A DNA stretch of 64,000 nt from Bacillus_BE sp042263505 (lineage in GTDB: Bacteria; Bacillota; Bacilli; Bacillales; Cytobacillaceae). Position numbers and translations under genes: made by a program. The notes under the pieces are model-generated. The model had not been told where the DNA came from, searched no databases, and saw only the letters and a list, made by a program, of their open reading frames with translations. Positions 34,924-44,170 of this stretch are shown in pieces (positions within the stretch are counted from its first letter, which is position 1; each line of letters starts with the position of its first letter). The stretch lies in contig NZ_JBHKFI010000010.1 of NCBI RefSeq assembly GCF_042263505.1, positions 97,913 through 161,912 on the forward strand. Reading direction: 5' to 3'.

Positions 34924-35286
34924 TTAATGATCCTGCACATCCTCTTTATTTACTTTATCAATTTCAATCGTAGTTAGAGTGGCATTGAAATTAATTTTGA
35001 CACCATCCTTTTCATAGGTTGTCAAAGTGCCTTCTCTTACTTCTTTTTTCCATCCGTTAGTAGCAATGATCAGGCGATAGCTAAGTGGAATGCCATTAAT
35101 ATCGGAAGACTTATTCCACTTGTACCTAGAATGTTCTTCATCTTCTATTAGTAGCTTGGCACTTTTAGGAATGGGAAAATCACTATATTTCTCGGATAAC
35201 TTATACCTAGAGTTTGAAATAAAATAATGCGTGCTACAGATTAACATTAATACAACAAAGGTGATCATTCCCTTTTTAAATCTCAT
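34924..35286 (-). CDS. Exported or membrane-anchored hypothetical protein
   Basis: A 120-residue protein with a basic start (MRFKKG) and one hydrophobic segment, ending around residue 26. The rest is hydrophilic, about 90 residues, and would sit outside the membrane. It lacks a lipobox. No domain was recognised. Confidence 0.55.
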   Translation of the reverse strand: MRFKKGMITFVVLMLICSTHYFISNSRYKLSEKYSDFPIPKSAKLLIEDEEHSRYKWNKSSDINGIPLSYRLIIATNGWKKEVREGTLTTYEKDGVKINFNATLTTIEIDKVNKEDVQDH

Positions 35287-35408
35287 TAATTTCTACCTCA
35301 AAATAGTTAAATTGAAATCCTGTCTTTTTCATCTTTAATGCATATATTTCTATAAATATTTCCAGATTCCTTTTTTGTCCTTCTTTTAAAAAATTTAATA
35401 AATGCATT

Positions 35409-35577
35409 TTAATGTTTCAGGATGTTCTTCAAATTTACCTCCATTATTGGATTATCCAAAAGAATTTGATTTTTCATTGCCAAAACGTTATGTAATCCTT
35501 CAATGAAGGGTATATTATAGTCACCATGTTGTCCATGAAGCTCGATGAACGAAGAATCCGATTTCTCCGCTAACTCA
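35409..35577 (-). pseudogene. C-terminal coding remnant, family uncertain
   Basis: An open frame with no start codon reads SSFIELHGQHGDYNIPFIEG and continues to a stop at 35409. The residue use is clearly protein-like, but stop codons lie immediately upstream. It may be the end of an esterase-like protein next to the intact alpha/beta hydrolase; the family is not certain. Confidence 0.35.
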
Positions 35578-35658
35578 CATTACTTGGCAGTATATTTCTT
35601 TCATGAGATTCGAACAATAATCATACTATCAAGAAATTATGTCTGAGGTGTTCGTCTG

Positions 35659-36456
35659 ATGCCATTGTTGGAAGTTGATGAGGGTAAGATTTATTTTACT
35701 GCAAGGGGTGCAGGAATTCCGATTGTTTTTATCCATCCTCCTGTTCTTACTTCGGTTAATTTTGAATATCAAATTGATGAATTATCTAAGGATTTTCAGG
35801 TAATTACGTTTGACATTAGAGGCCATGGAAAAAGTCCTTATTCCCCTAAACCGATTACCTATGAACTTATTGTGGAAGATATTATAAAAATACTCAATCA
35901 TCTTGAAATCAAAAAGGCCTTTATTGCCGGTTACTCTACAGGTGGCTCGATTACATTGGAATATATGCTAACCTACCCTGACCGTGCTTTAGGGGGTATT
36001 GTGATTAGTGGGATGTCTGAAGTATGTGACCCTATTTTGAAGAACGAGTTATCTTTAGCTATAAAGCTTGCGAGTGCTGGATCCGTTTCTCTTTTATCTT
36101 GGGGTACTTCATTGACGAATTCAAATAATAAAAAGCTGTTTGACAAGATGTTTCATGAAGCTAAGAAAGGAGATGCTCGAAATGTGGAGCAGTATTACTG
36201 GTACAGCAAGAACTATAATTGTACGAGCCAACTCAAGAACATCCACCTCCCAGTTAAGCTGATCTTCGGGCTAAAAAATAAGCAATTTTATTCATATGCA
36301 AGAATTTTGCGCGACAATCTGCCCAATTATGAATTCAATTTTATTAAAAACGGCAGACATTGGCTTCCAACGAAGAATGCTAATGAGGTGAATCAACTAA
36401 TTTTTGAGTTTGTAAAAAGAAATTCACCATCAAACAGAAATATCTTATGGACATAA
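35659..36456 (+). CDS. Alpha/beta-fold hydrolase
   Basis: A 265-residue cytoplasmic hydrolase. The oxyanion-hole region is IVFIHPPVLTS, DIRGHGKS follows near residue 55, and the nucleophile Ser is in the elbow AGYSTGGS near residue 95. The catalytic His is in NGRHWLP near 236. Sequence order matches esterases and C-C hydrolases such as YugF. Translation starts at ATG 35659 after GAGGTG. The substrate is unknown. Confidence 0.82.
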   Translation: MPLLEVDEGKIYFTARGAGIPIVFIHPPVLTSVNFEYQIDELSKDFQVITFDIRGHGKSPYSPKPITYELIVEDIIKILNHLEIKKAFIAGYSTGGSITLEYMLTYPDRALGGIVISGMSEVCDPILKNELSLAIKLASAGSVSLLSWGTSLTNSNNKKLFDKMFHEAKKGDARNVEQYYWYSKNYNCTSQLKNIHLPVKLIFGLKNKQFYSYARILRDNLPNYEFNFIKNGRHWLPTKNANEVNQLIFEFVKRNSPSNRNILWT

Positions 36457-36659
36457 AAGTCGTGTTATTGAATCGATGAAGGATTGTCCATTCTAATTAA
36501 TTTGCAAAATACAATCCAGAAAATGAAATCTTGTTGATTCTATAAACTATTTTTAAGAAATGATAATGTTGGCTCTCCTTCATATTGCAAGAGGGTTTTT
36601 TTTGTTAAATTATAGAAAAATTATTTTCGCTTATATGAATTTTGGAAAGAAATACATTT

Positions 36660-36899
36660 CTGACAACTCCCACCGCTAAAGCAGTGGGGTTCTAGGGTAT
36701 AATGGCAAATTGTTGCCTTGTACACTTCTCAACGATATCCTTATCTTTCCTTGCGGATAGAGTTTCTACCGAAGCACTAGTGTACGTTCTCCTAGAACAT
36801 TAACGGACGTATTGCAGATTGCAAAAGCCCTTGAGGACTCCTCGTGTGTTTATCGTTCCGACTTCTCCTGGGCGTTGTCACGACCAATCAGGTTTGTGT
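36660..36899 (-). ncRNA. Candidate omega (reRNA) RNA at the 3' end of tnpB
   Basis: Between the tnpB stop and the right-end hairpin lie about 240 non-coding bases. In the IS605 family the guide RNA scaffold starts in the 3' part of tnpB and runs to the right end, with the guide just outside the element. Position and the terminal hairpin fit; transcription is inferred. Confidence 0.5.
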
Positions 36900-38426
36900 T
36901 TATGCGACAAACCAACGCAGTGTTTTATTGGATAATTGCTTTAAACGGTTCATTTCACTATCATGCAGTTCAACAAAGTTATCCCAATGTGCGTTACATA
37001 AGTCCACGTCAACGGAATTGAGCGTTTCAGTTGTGTGTTCAATTAAGAAAGCACTATATAAATCACGTTGAATACGAAATTCTCCAAAATCATTCCAACG
37101 TTCCGAAAGTTGCTTCTTCGTATATTCGCCAGTCAAATGATTGAACTGACTGGCCTTTGTTACATAGGTATCTATTTTCTTGATTGAACGCCCTTGATAA
37201 CCAAGTTTTCGGTCTATAATCATTAATAGCAGAGCAGGAGCATGATTAGCAATTGATTTTCCAAACCGTTTCTTATGGTTAATCTTACCGTTCTTCTTAT
37301 TTCGAGTCGTTTTCTTTACTCGTTTTTGCAGCGATTGAAATCGCATGGTTTCCACTCGTACATCAGAACCAAGTTCTAAGATTTCGTTCGCTAACTTCTC
37401 ATGTGATTGTTTTCGTTGGACAGCAATTTTACGATAAAGTTCTTTTCGCTCACAGCGTAGTTTGAGATAACAGTTGGAATACTTCCACATCTTTTTCCCT
37501 TTTTTAGTAGTACCATTCTCATGATAGTTCTGAGGATTGGAGGCCCGTTTTGATCGGTCCATAGCTCGCTGGATACCTCGAAGTTTTTTCTCGTCAGCCT
37601 TGCATTCTGGAGCCAGTTCTCGAAGCTGCACGTTTTTTTCACAACTAATTGCCATTGTAGATGGACCAATGTCGATGCCTACACGTTTAGTTCCATCATC
37701 AGCTATCTTACGATTTCGTTTTGTTGGCGGATAGCCTTCTTGAATAAGCTGAACAAAAAAGCGTACCTTGCCACGCACTTCACGCTTCAAGATACGCACA
37801 TACTTTGTCTTATCCATTAAGGCTAGGTGTGCATATTCATCATTTGCGTTTGGTGCAACAGGGATACAAAGCCAGTTCTTAGGATTAGGATCCATCTTTG
37901 TTGGTTTGTCCCCCCAAAGAACGTTGCCATTTGCATACCGCAAGCCAGTATTGTTTGATTTGTTTTCAACGGAAATTGGGTCATTAAACACTTTGAAATA
38001 AACTTTTTTTGCTTTCCCAAAATGTAGTTTCTCTACTGCTTGAAAAGCCCTTGTAGCCAGTTTTTGTGCTTCAAAGCTGCCGATATTTTTCTTGAATTTG
38101 CGCTGAACAGGTTTCACAAAATCGTGCAAACCATATTCAGAAAAACCGTAGGCTAAACGAATCACTGAAAGCTGTTTATCACGTTCTTTAGACTTAGGTT
38201 CACACAGTAAAGCGCGATATTCTTTATCAGCTTTCACTTGTCTATGGCGTTTGAGAGCTTCTCCTAGACAAGAATTGTAGACGTTCCGAGCTATTTTAAA
38301 TTTCTTTTCCAAACGGTGTTGTTGCCAAACAGGAACATTTAATGGAAGTTCGATTGTATAAGTCGGCGTGCTCTTTCTTGCCACAGGTGTTAGCTCCATT
38401 CTAGTTACGTTTTTTTTAATTTTCAA
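36900..38426 (-). CDS. tnpB: TnpB-like RNA-guided nuclease lacking the usual zinc finger
   Basis: A 508-residue TnpB-like protein, longer than the usual 370-420. The RuvC residues are present: Asp 252 in GIDIGPSTMAIS, Glu 359 in VRVETMRFQSL and Asp 455 in QRDLYSAFL. Between them, where most TnpBs have four zinc-binding cysteines, this protein has DTYVTKASQFNHLTGEYTKK with no Cys at all. Some IS605 relatives show this replacement. The enzyme may still cut DNA guided by the RNA encoded at the right end. It overlaps the broken tnpA gene by a few bases. Confidence 0.85.
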   Translation of the reverse strand: MKIKKNVTRMELTPVARKSTPTYTIELPLNVPVWQQHRLEKKFKIARNVYNSCLGEALKRHRQVKADKEYRALLCEPKSKERDKQLSVIRLAYGFSEYGLHDFVKPVQRKFKKNIGSFEAQKLATRAFQAVEKLHFGKAKKVYFKVFNDPISVENKSNNTGLRYANGNVLWGDKPTKMDPNPKNWLCIPVAPNANDEYAHLALMDKTKYVRILKREVRGKVRFFVQLIQEGYPPTKRNRKIADDGTKRVGIDIGPSTMAISCEKNVQLRELAPECKADEKKLRGIQRAMDRSKRASNPQNYHENGTTKKGKKMWKYSNCYLKLRCERKELYRKIAVQRKQSHEKLANEILELGSDVRVETMRFQSLQKRVKKTTRNKKNGKINHKKRFGKSIANHAPALLLMIIDRKLGYQGRSIKKIDTYVTKASQFNHLTGEYTKKQLSERWNDFGEFRIQRDLYSAFLIEHTTETLNSVDVDLCNAHWDNFVELHDSEMNRLKQLSNKTLRWFVA

Positions 38427-38781
38427 CGTATCGCTTTATCGTTTCACTCGATACATTTCCAGCAATTGAAACAAAATAAGAACGTGTCCAAAGGCTTGGC
38501 AAGGGTTGAAGATGAGGAAATTTAGAGGTCACTTCTTTGATTTTTGCTATAATATCAGCAGGACTAAGCGTTAGTAGTGTGTTCAAAATATGAGTATGAT
38601 CTTTGTCGCACTCTAAAGCAACGACTACAATTTTCAATTCTTCACATATTTCATGCACGAACGGTTTTTAGCGTTCCTCCACATCTGAGTGAAGGAGTAT
38701 TTTCCTTCGGTATCGAGGACAAAAAACAAAATGATAGTTAATCAATGATACAGTTGTCTTTGTTCGTCTGTATTCATTCAT
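38416..38781 (-). pseudogene. Broken IS200/IS605 TnpA transposase
   Basis: ATG 38781 starts MNEYRRTKTTVSLINYHFVF, matching the beginning of Y1 HUH transposases, but the frame ends at a stop after DVEER. The rest continues in another frame as CEELKIVVVALECDKDHTHI (the HUH pair) through RSYFVSIAGN to the catalytic Tyr in IKRYVEN. Internal residues are missing after the HUH motif and before FPHLQ. Several lesions make it inactive. Confidence 0.85.
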
Positions 38782-39055
38782 ATACCAATTGTATCAGTTT
38801 TAATAATAAACTGGAAAGATTTCATAATAAAAAAGTGGAATTTTCGGATAATTAAAGCAGCACAAAAACCTATGGCAATTTGTTGTGCTTCGTATCCGAC
38901 TTCACTCTCATCCCATGTCTAAAGAAGGGCTATCCCCTGCATGGGCTTTATCGTTCGGGAAATCTGTAAATAAGAGGAAAGTACCTCATCCTTCTCGAAT
39001 ACAATGAAATAGCAAACAAGAATGATTTTATTTTTCAAAGGAAAGGAGATTGTGA

Positions 39056-40549
39056 ATGTCTCAAATAATTGTTGAAAGCGTTTACGGTAGGCTTAAAGGA
39101 GAAGAAAGCGATGGGGTTATTGTGTGGAAAGGGATTCCCTTTGCGAAGCCTCCAGTAGGAGCTCTTCGATTTCGTGCTCCAGAACGTCCGGATTTTTGGA
39201 AAGGGATTCGGAATGCCACCTCTTTTTCCCCTGTTGCCCCACAGCCACAAAGTGAGATCATGGAGTTTTTAGGAAATGATACCGCAAATATGAATGAGGA
39301 TTGTCTTTATTTGAACGTATGGTCACCGGGAGCAGATAATCAAAAACGACCTGTGATGGTTTGGATTCATGGAGGTGCTTTTATTTCCGGATCAGGCTCT
39401 AGCAGTTGGTATGATGGTGCAACTTTTGCTGCTCAAGGCGATGTTGTAGTGGTAACACTGAATTACCGCCTAGGGATATTGGGCTTTCTTCATCTTGGGG
39501 AGCTCGGCGATGAGGAATATGCGACATCTGGAAATTGCGGGATTCTCGATCAAGTTGCCGCTTTGCAGTGGATACAGGAAAATATTGCAGCATTTGGGGG
39601 TGATCCGAATAATGTGACGGTATTTGGAGAATCAGCAGGTGCAATGAGTATTGGCGTATTGCTTGGATTCCCTTCCGCTCAAGGACTTTTTCAAAAAGCG
39701 ATCCTTCAAAGCGGAGCAGCCGCTAATGTCCATTCTTCCGCAAAAGCAACCAGGGTTGCGAGTCGTTTATTGGCTGCTTTACAAGTAGAACCAACGAACC
39801 TTTCGAAATTAGAGGAATTGTCCGTTGAAGAATTAATTCGAGCCTCTACCATCGTTCCAATGATGAGTTTGGGACCGGTTAACGATGGAATCTCCCTTCC
39901 ACATCACCCTGAAGAGGCAATCAGAAAAGGCTCTGCCAAGGATGTTTCGATTTTAATTGGAACAAACAAAGATGAATATCGGCTTTTCACGGTATTTGAC
40001 CCTGAGTGGAGAAATGCAGATGAGACTAAGATTCATGCGGTTTTTGAAAAATTTTTTGGCCCACTCTTGCCTGCTCTTGCCAAACAATTCTCAGAAAAAG
40101 AGCCTCTCAATCAAGATCTATTAAATCAATTGCTCACCATGAACATTTTTACCAATCCAGCACAAAAACTAGCTGAACTGCAGTTGAATCAAGACGCTCC
40201 CGTTTGGATGTATCGTTTTGATTGGGAAACCCCTGTTTATGGAGGAGCTTTAAAGGCAGCGCATGCCTTGGAGATTCCTTTTGTGTGGGATACATTGGAT
40301 AAGCCTGATACGGAAAAACTCACGGGCACCTCACCTGAGCGTTATCCAATTGCCAATCAAATGCATCAAGCATGGATTCAATTTGCTTGTACTGGTCAGC
40401 CCGATACAGAACTCCTTCCAGAATGGCCAAGGTATGATCTGAAAAATCGGACAACGATGATTTTTGATGTAGAAAGTACAGTAGTGAATGATCCGAACAG
40501 GGATGACAGGATTAAGTGGAACCAAGCTACATTGCAGATGAAATCCTAA
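39056..40549 (+). CDS. pnbA: Carboxylesterase type B (para-nitrobenzyl esterase-like)
   Basis: A 497-residue serine esterase similar to Bacillus PnbA. The catalytic Ser is in VTVFGESAGAMS near residue 189, the Glu in NKDEYRLFT near 309 and the His in KAAHALEIPFV near 400. The oxyanion hole is in VWIHGGAFISGSGSS. It has no signal peptide, so it is cytoplasmic. AAGGAGA precedes the ATG. It is transcribed alone and followed by a large hairpin. Confidence 0.9.
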   Translation: MSQIIVESVYGRLKGEESDGVIVWKGIPFAKPPVGALRFRAPERPDFWKGIRNATSFSPVAPQPQSEIMEFLGNDTANMNEDCLYLNVWSPGADNQKRPVMVWIHGGAFISGSGSSSWYDGATFAAQGDVVVVTLNYRLGILGFLHLGELGDEEYATSGNCGILDQVAALQWIQENIAAFGGDPNNVTVFGESAGAMSIGVLLGFPSAQGLFQKAILQSGAAANVHSSAKATRVASRLLAALQVEPTNLSKLEELSVEELIRASTIVPMMSLGPVNDGISLPHHPEEAIRKGSAKDVSILIGTNKDEYRLFTVFDPEWRNADETKIHAVFEKFFGPLLPALAKQFSEKEPLNQDLLNQLLTMNIFTNPAQKLAELQLNQDAPVWMYRFDWETPVYGGALKAAHALEIPFVWDTLDKPDTEKLTGTSPERYPIANQMHQAWIQFACTGQPDTELLPEWPRYDLKNRTTMIFDVESTVVNDPNRDDRIKWNQATLQMKS

Positions 40550-40595
40550 AAATTCTTGCCCTAAGTCTATTTTATTTCTAATATAAAATAGTAAA

Positions 40596-40642
40596 TTTCA
40601 AAAGCAGTGTGATTTCATATAAGAATCACACTGCTTTTGAAA
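40596..40642. terminator. 19-bp perfect hairpin after pnbA
   Basis: TTTCAAAAGCAGTGTGATT pairs perfectly with AATCACACTGCTTTTGAAA. There is no long T-run, but it is the obvious stop signal. Confidence 0.65.
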
Positions 40643-40761
40643 GAAATAAATTGAAGGCTCTCTTATAGAAGGTACCTTTTTGCCTTTTTCCATGGATTGA
40701 AATGTAAGGACTTTATTAATTGGGGGGTTCTCTTTTCTATAAAATGATTGAAATTGCCTTT

Positions 40762-40856
40762 TTATTTTGGTTTGGTCCCCATAATGATTGAACGCGGGAA
40801 AAATCCAAACTTTTCATAAAAGGATACAGCCTGATTTTCGTATACCACGGTTAGCT
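40762..40856 (-). pseudogene. C-terminal GNAT fragment related to the gene at 60777
   Basis: A frame without a start reads YENQAVSFYEKFGFFPRSII followed by MGTKPK and a stop. The intact GNAT at 60777 ends with YENFGFFPRSIIMETK, so this is a broken paralogue. The surrounding 40643-41185 region otherwise shows no gene. Confidence 0.6.
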
Positions 40857-41185
40857 AATTGAATTATGGTTCTTTATTAAAACAATATCAGAAAATGATT
40901 AAAAGAAACACGATGATAACTAAGGGAATAAACTAAATAATATAACAATTTCATCTATCTTCGATCAAGCATTTGAAAACAATTTGACATATCTGAAAAT
41001 GAACATAAAAAGTAAGTATTCCATTTTGAATTAAGAAATCGTGACTTTCAGAAGAAAGTTCCATTCTCATTTTTAAACATATTTCTTACACAAAAAATTT
41101 TGCTATAATATTCCCTGCAAAACGGGCCTTGTATTACGTAATTAAAATATTATTATTTTTCATACATATTCACCTTAAAAAATGA

Positions 41186-41836
41186 TCATAGGTTTTTCTT
41201 TGAAAAGATTTGGATTGAAACAACCATTGAAATGAATCCTATTAAAATGGCTATAACAAAAGGGATCCAATCCTTTGCTGCTTGAGGTATAGGTAAATTT
41301 AAATTGATATTAAAGTTATTAGATTGATACCATTCAATAATAATTGGTAGTAAAAATGGCGTTAAAAAGATCACAATAAAAAAGATATATCTTGTTTTTT
41401 CATATCCAAATTTAGTTTGAACAGGAATTAATATACCAAAAAAAGCAGAAATAATTAGAAGTGATATTCCAACATTCATTATACTTAATCGTGTTAATCC
41501 AGTAGATACACCAATTGCTGTTGCAAGATTATATAAAAGAAAACATGCAATAAAAACAACTAGAATAAACAAGTATTTTGCTTTTATTACACCATTTCTG
41601 GTATGGGGTGTTGTACAAAGTAATGCTGAACCTCTATATTTATCTTCTTGCATTGAAATCATATTAAATAAAATATATTCCACAAACAAAACAGTTATAA
41701 AAAAACCTATAAAACTACCATTATCAAATTCTAACCTTGAATTGATAAATATTGGTCCTACTACTGCAAAAACAAGCATAAACAATAGATATTTTTTGAC
41801 CAGAATCAAATCTTTTTTGACAAGATGAAGTAACAA
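41186..41836 (-). CDS. ABC-2 type permease
   Basis: A 216-residue membrane protein with six hydrophobic spans of the ABC-2 permease type. It starts MLLHLVKKDLILVKKYLL, a common opening for this family, and the loop after span 2 reads EDKYRGSALLCTTPHTR. It is the last gene of a GntR-ATPase-permease operon with a three-base gap to the ATPase. Such exporters handle antimicrobial peptides or lipids. The substrate is unknown. Confidence 0.82.
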   Translation of the reverse strand: MLLHLVKKDLILVKKYLLFMLVFAVVGPIFINSRLEFDNGSFIGFFITVLFVEYILFNMISMQEDKYRGSALLCTTPHTRNGVIKAKYLFILVVFIACFLLYNLATAIGVSTGLTRLSIMNVGISLLIISAFFGILIPVQTKFGYEKTRYIFFIVIFLTPFLLPIIIEWYQSNNFNINLNLPIPQAAKDWIPFVIAILIGFISMVVSIQIFSKKNL

Positions 41837-41839
41837 CGT

Positions 41840-42697
41840 TCATATCTCCTTTACATAAGCTAACATAACATTTTCAATAGAAGGTTTTTCTACAATGACA
41901 TCGTTCATTTTTCCTCTCACTTCGTCTGCTTTATCGGTAATTCCTTCAAAACCAAATGCTGTTTGGCGTAAACTTAAAAACAATTTTTTTGTGTATTCAT
42001 TAATTACATTGTTATCGCCTTTTACTAAAGCATGTCTTTCTAATAGTTCGTCTTTACTTTCATTGAATATAATTCTGCCTTTATCAATCAATATAAGTAT
42101 ATCTGCCACTTTATCTAAATCAGAAGTGATATGTGTAGAAAAGAACACACTTTTACCCTCTTCTTCCACAAAATTTAAAAGTATTTCCATTAATTCATCA
42201 CGAATTAATGGATCAAGACCACTTGTTGGTTCATCCATGATCAATAAATCTGCATGATGGGATAGAGCAATTGCAATTGAAAATTTCATTCGCATACCTT
42301 TTGATAAAGTTGCAATTTTTTGGTTTAGTTTTAAATTAAATTGATTGATATAGTTTAAAAAAACAGATTCATCCCAATTCGAATATGCTGGGGCGATAAC
42401 ACTCTTCATTTCTTTTAATGTCATTTCTTCATAAAAATAACCTTCGTCTAAGACTACCCCAATACGATTTTTTATTGTATATTCATTCTTTTCCATCTCT
42501 TTTCCAAAAAACTTAATGCTGCCATCATCTTTTGGATAAAGTCCAAGTATTGTTTTAATTGTCGTAGTTTTTCCAGAACCATTAACGCCAATAAAACCAG
42601 TTATACAGCCTTCTTTTAGTGAAAAATTCAACTGATCTAAGCTAAAATTATCTAACTTCTTTATTAAGTTATTCACCTCTAATACTGCTTTCATCAT
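41840..42697 (-). CDS. ABC transporter ATP-binding protein
   Basis: A 285-residue ATPase. Walker A is GVNGSGKTTTIKTI near residue 41, the signature is LSKGMRMK near 133 and Walker B is DLLIMDEPTSGLDP near 156, followed by FFSTHITSD. It pairs with the permease downstream and overlaps the GntR gene by four bases. Similar operons in Firmicutes respond to cell envelope-active peptides. Confidence 0.9.
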   Translation of the reverse strand: MMKAVLEVNNLIKKLDNFSLDQLNFSLKEGCITGFIGVNGSGKTTTIKTILGLYPKDDGSIKFFGKEMEKNEYTIKNRIGVVLDEGYFYEEMTLKEMKSVIAPAYSNWDESVFLNYINQFNLKLNQKIATLSKGMRMKFSIAIALSHHADLLIMDEPTSGLDPLIRDELMEILLNFVEEEGKSVFFSTHITSDLDKVADILILIDKGRIIFNESKDELLERHALVKGDNNVINEYTKKLFLSLRQTAFGFEGITDKADEVRGKMNDVIVEKPSIENVMLAYVKEI

Positions 42698-43074
42698 TCA
42701 TCATCCTCTTCGAAAATGATATCCATCATCAAGTAAAGTTCTTCTTTTCTAATTCCAAGACTTCTAGCCATTTGCCACACTTCCGAGAGCCTTTTTTCTA
42801 TCAGATGCCTTTTAGATTCCGTTAACATTTCGAGGTTTTCTGACGCAACAAATGATCCCTTTCCTACGTTAGAAACAATAAACCCTTCCTTTTCTAACTC
42901 GTCATATACTCTTTTCGTTGTAAGAACACTAACATGCAAATCATTTGCTAATGAACGAATGGAAGGGAGTTTTTCTCCTTCTTTTAATTCCTGACGAAGA
43001 ATGGCCCCCCTAATTTGATCTTTAATTTGTTGGTATAATGGTTGATCAGAGCTGTTTTTAATAATTATTTTCAT
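42694..43074 (-). CDS. GntR-family (YtrA subfamily) regulator
   Basis: A 126-residue repressor. The winged helix-turn-helix is recognisable: LYQQIKDQIRGAI, EGEKLPSIRSLANDLHVS, and TTKRVYDELEKEGFI. The C-terminal effector part is short, as in the YtrA group. It leads the operon and overlaps the ATPase gene. A palindrome 18 bases upstream is the probable operator, so it likely represses its own operon until an inducing compound appears. Confidence 0.88.
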   Translation of the reverse strand: MKIIIKNSSDQPLYQQIKDQIRGAILRQELKEGEKLPSIRSLANDLHVSVLTTKRVYDELEKEGFIVSNVGKGSFVASENLEMLTESKRHLIEKRLSEVWQMARSLGIRKEELYLMMDIIFEEDDE

Positions 43075-43091
43075 AGAAAAACCTCATTTAT

Positions 43092-43112
43092 TGTATATGT
43101 AATTAATATACA
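43092..43112. promoter_or_regulatory. Probable GntR operator
   Basis: Inverted repeat TGTATAT-7-ATATACA immediately before the gntR start. Confidence 0.5.
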
Positions 43113-43838
43113 CTATACACATAATAGACAATATTTACACTTTCATTGTAATTCGAAACTTTTGATGTATCAAGGTTATTAACGAAATTGTCAAGATATT
43201 TCATTATCCACATAATGTGAAAAACACCTTACAAAAGAAAAGCAGAGCAAATCGTATATGATTCACCCTGCTTTGTTTTATTTTATATGATTCATTGCTA
43301 TTCGAATTGGAGACTTATAAGGTGGATAGCTTTTGAAATTATTTATGGAACAATGTACTTGCTCACTGATGTCTTTAATGAGGCGTTTCATGCATTTAAT
43401 AGGACCATTAAGAAAATAAAAAAACAATATCCTTATTGGAAATTTGAAGGATTTTATCAAGTAAAAATTTTCTCATCAAGTTTATTGTTCTGGCTATAAC
43501 CATTAAATTAAAATAAGCATCCCTTATGAAGGAATGCCCCCTATAACTTTATAAAAAGCTATATTCTATTTTTTAAATCTATTCCCTGTATTCAAATAAA
43601 TTAGGATAAATACGACGATGCCTAAAAATAAAAAGAAAGCATTTTCCTCTTTGAAAGCATCCTCTTTTTGAAGAAAAAATCCGGATATTTAACTTTAAAC
43701 AACGTTATTAGTTACCTTTGACTAAACTTTATTTTGAGCCAAGAATCACCTAACATTTACTAGTATGCTTTACAAACTAGTTGTCGTATGATACATTAAA
43801 TTCAACTAACATGTATTGCAAACTAGTGAGGTGAGTAA
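43113..43838. other. Gene-poor stretch with PadR-type repeats
   Basis: No convincing gene. A hairpin AAAGCAG/CTGCTTT with a T-run lies at 43239-43274. ACTAGT occurs three times (43759, 43776, 43822) just before the padR gene, the last two each preceded by a CAAACTAGT context, and may be PadR sites. Confidence 0.4.
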
Positions 43839-44165
43839 ATGAAGGAAACTCAATTATTAAAAGGCGTACTGGAAGGTTGTGTGCTATCTATTATTAAAGA
43901 ACAACGTGTATATGGTTATGAACTGGTGCAAATGATGCGTAATTATGGGTTTACAACAATGGTAGGTGGAACGATTTATCCTCTCATGCAAAAGTTAGAA
44001 AAACAAGGGCTAATTAAAAGCACGGAGCTAGCTTCACCCGATGGACCAAATCGAAAATACTTCTTCATTACGCCTGAAGGGGAACATCAATTAGAAGATT
44101 TTAAAGAACAATGGAGTTCGTTGATTGTAAAAGTAAATCGAATTATAGAAAAGAACGGAGAGTGA
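43839..44165 (+). CDS. PadR-family transcriptional regulator
   Basis: A 108-residue winged-helix protein. LLKGVLEGCVLSIIKEQRVY is followed by GYELVQMM, then GTIYPLMQKLEKQGLIKS (recognition helix) and a GPNRKYFFITPEG wing. This is the standard PadR layout with a short C-terminal helix for dimerisation. It is coupled to a DUF1129 membrane protein gene six bases downstream, a common pairing in which PadR represses the operon. Confidence 0.9.
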   Translation: MKETQLLKGVLEGCVLSIIKEQRVYGYELVQMMRNYGFTTMVGGTIYPLMQKLEKQGLIKSTELASPDGPNRKYFFITPEGEHQLEDFKEQWSSLIVKVNRIIEKNGE

Positions 44166-44170
44166 GTGAG

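Larger units (their letters stand above)
36655..38830 (-). mobile_element. IS200/IS605-type element with TnpB and broken TnpA
   Basis: The element carries an intact TnpB-like gene and a decayed Y1 transposase gene. The right end holds an imperfect hairpin CCCAC.GCT/AGC.GTGGG at 36669-36688, as expected for the DNA hairpins of this family. Boundaries are approximate because IS200/IS605 elements have no terminal inverted repeats or target duplications. Without TnpA it cannot move on its own. Confidence 0.75.

Noticed and set aside
41186..43074. GntR-ABC operon as the exporter or immunity system of the TOMM peptide
   Set aside because: It lies about 7 kb away with unrelated genes and different base composition between; no direct evidence links them.
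43278..43499. Overlapping 60-70 codon frames on both strands
   Set aside because: Neither has a ribosome site or recognisable protein features.
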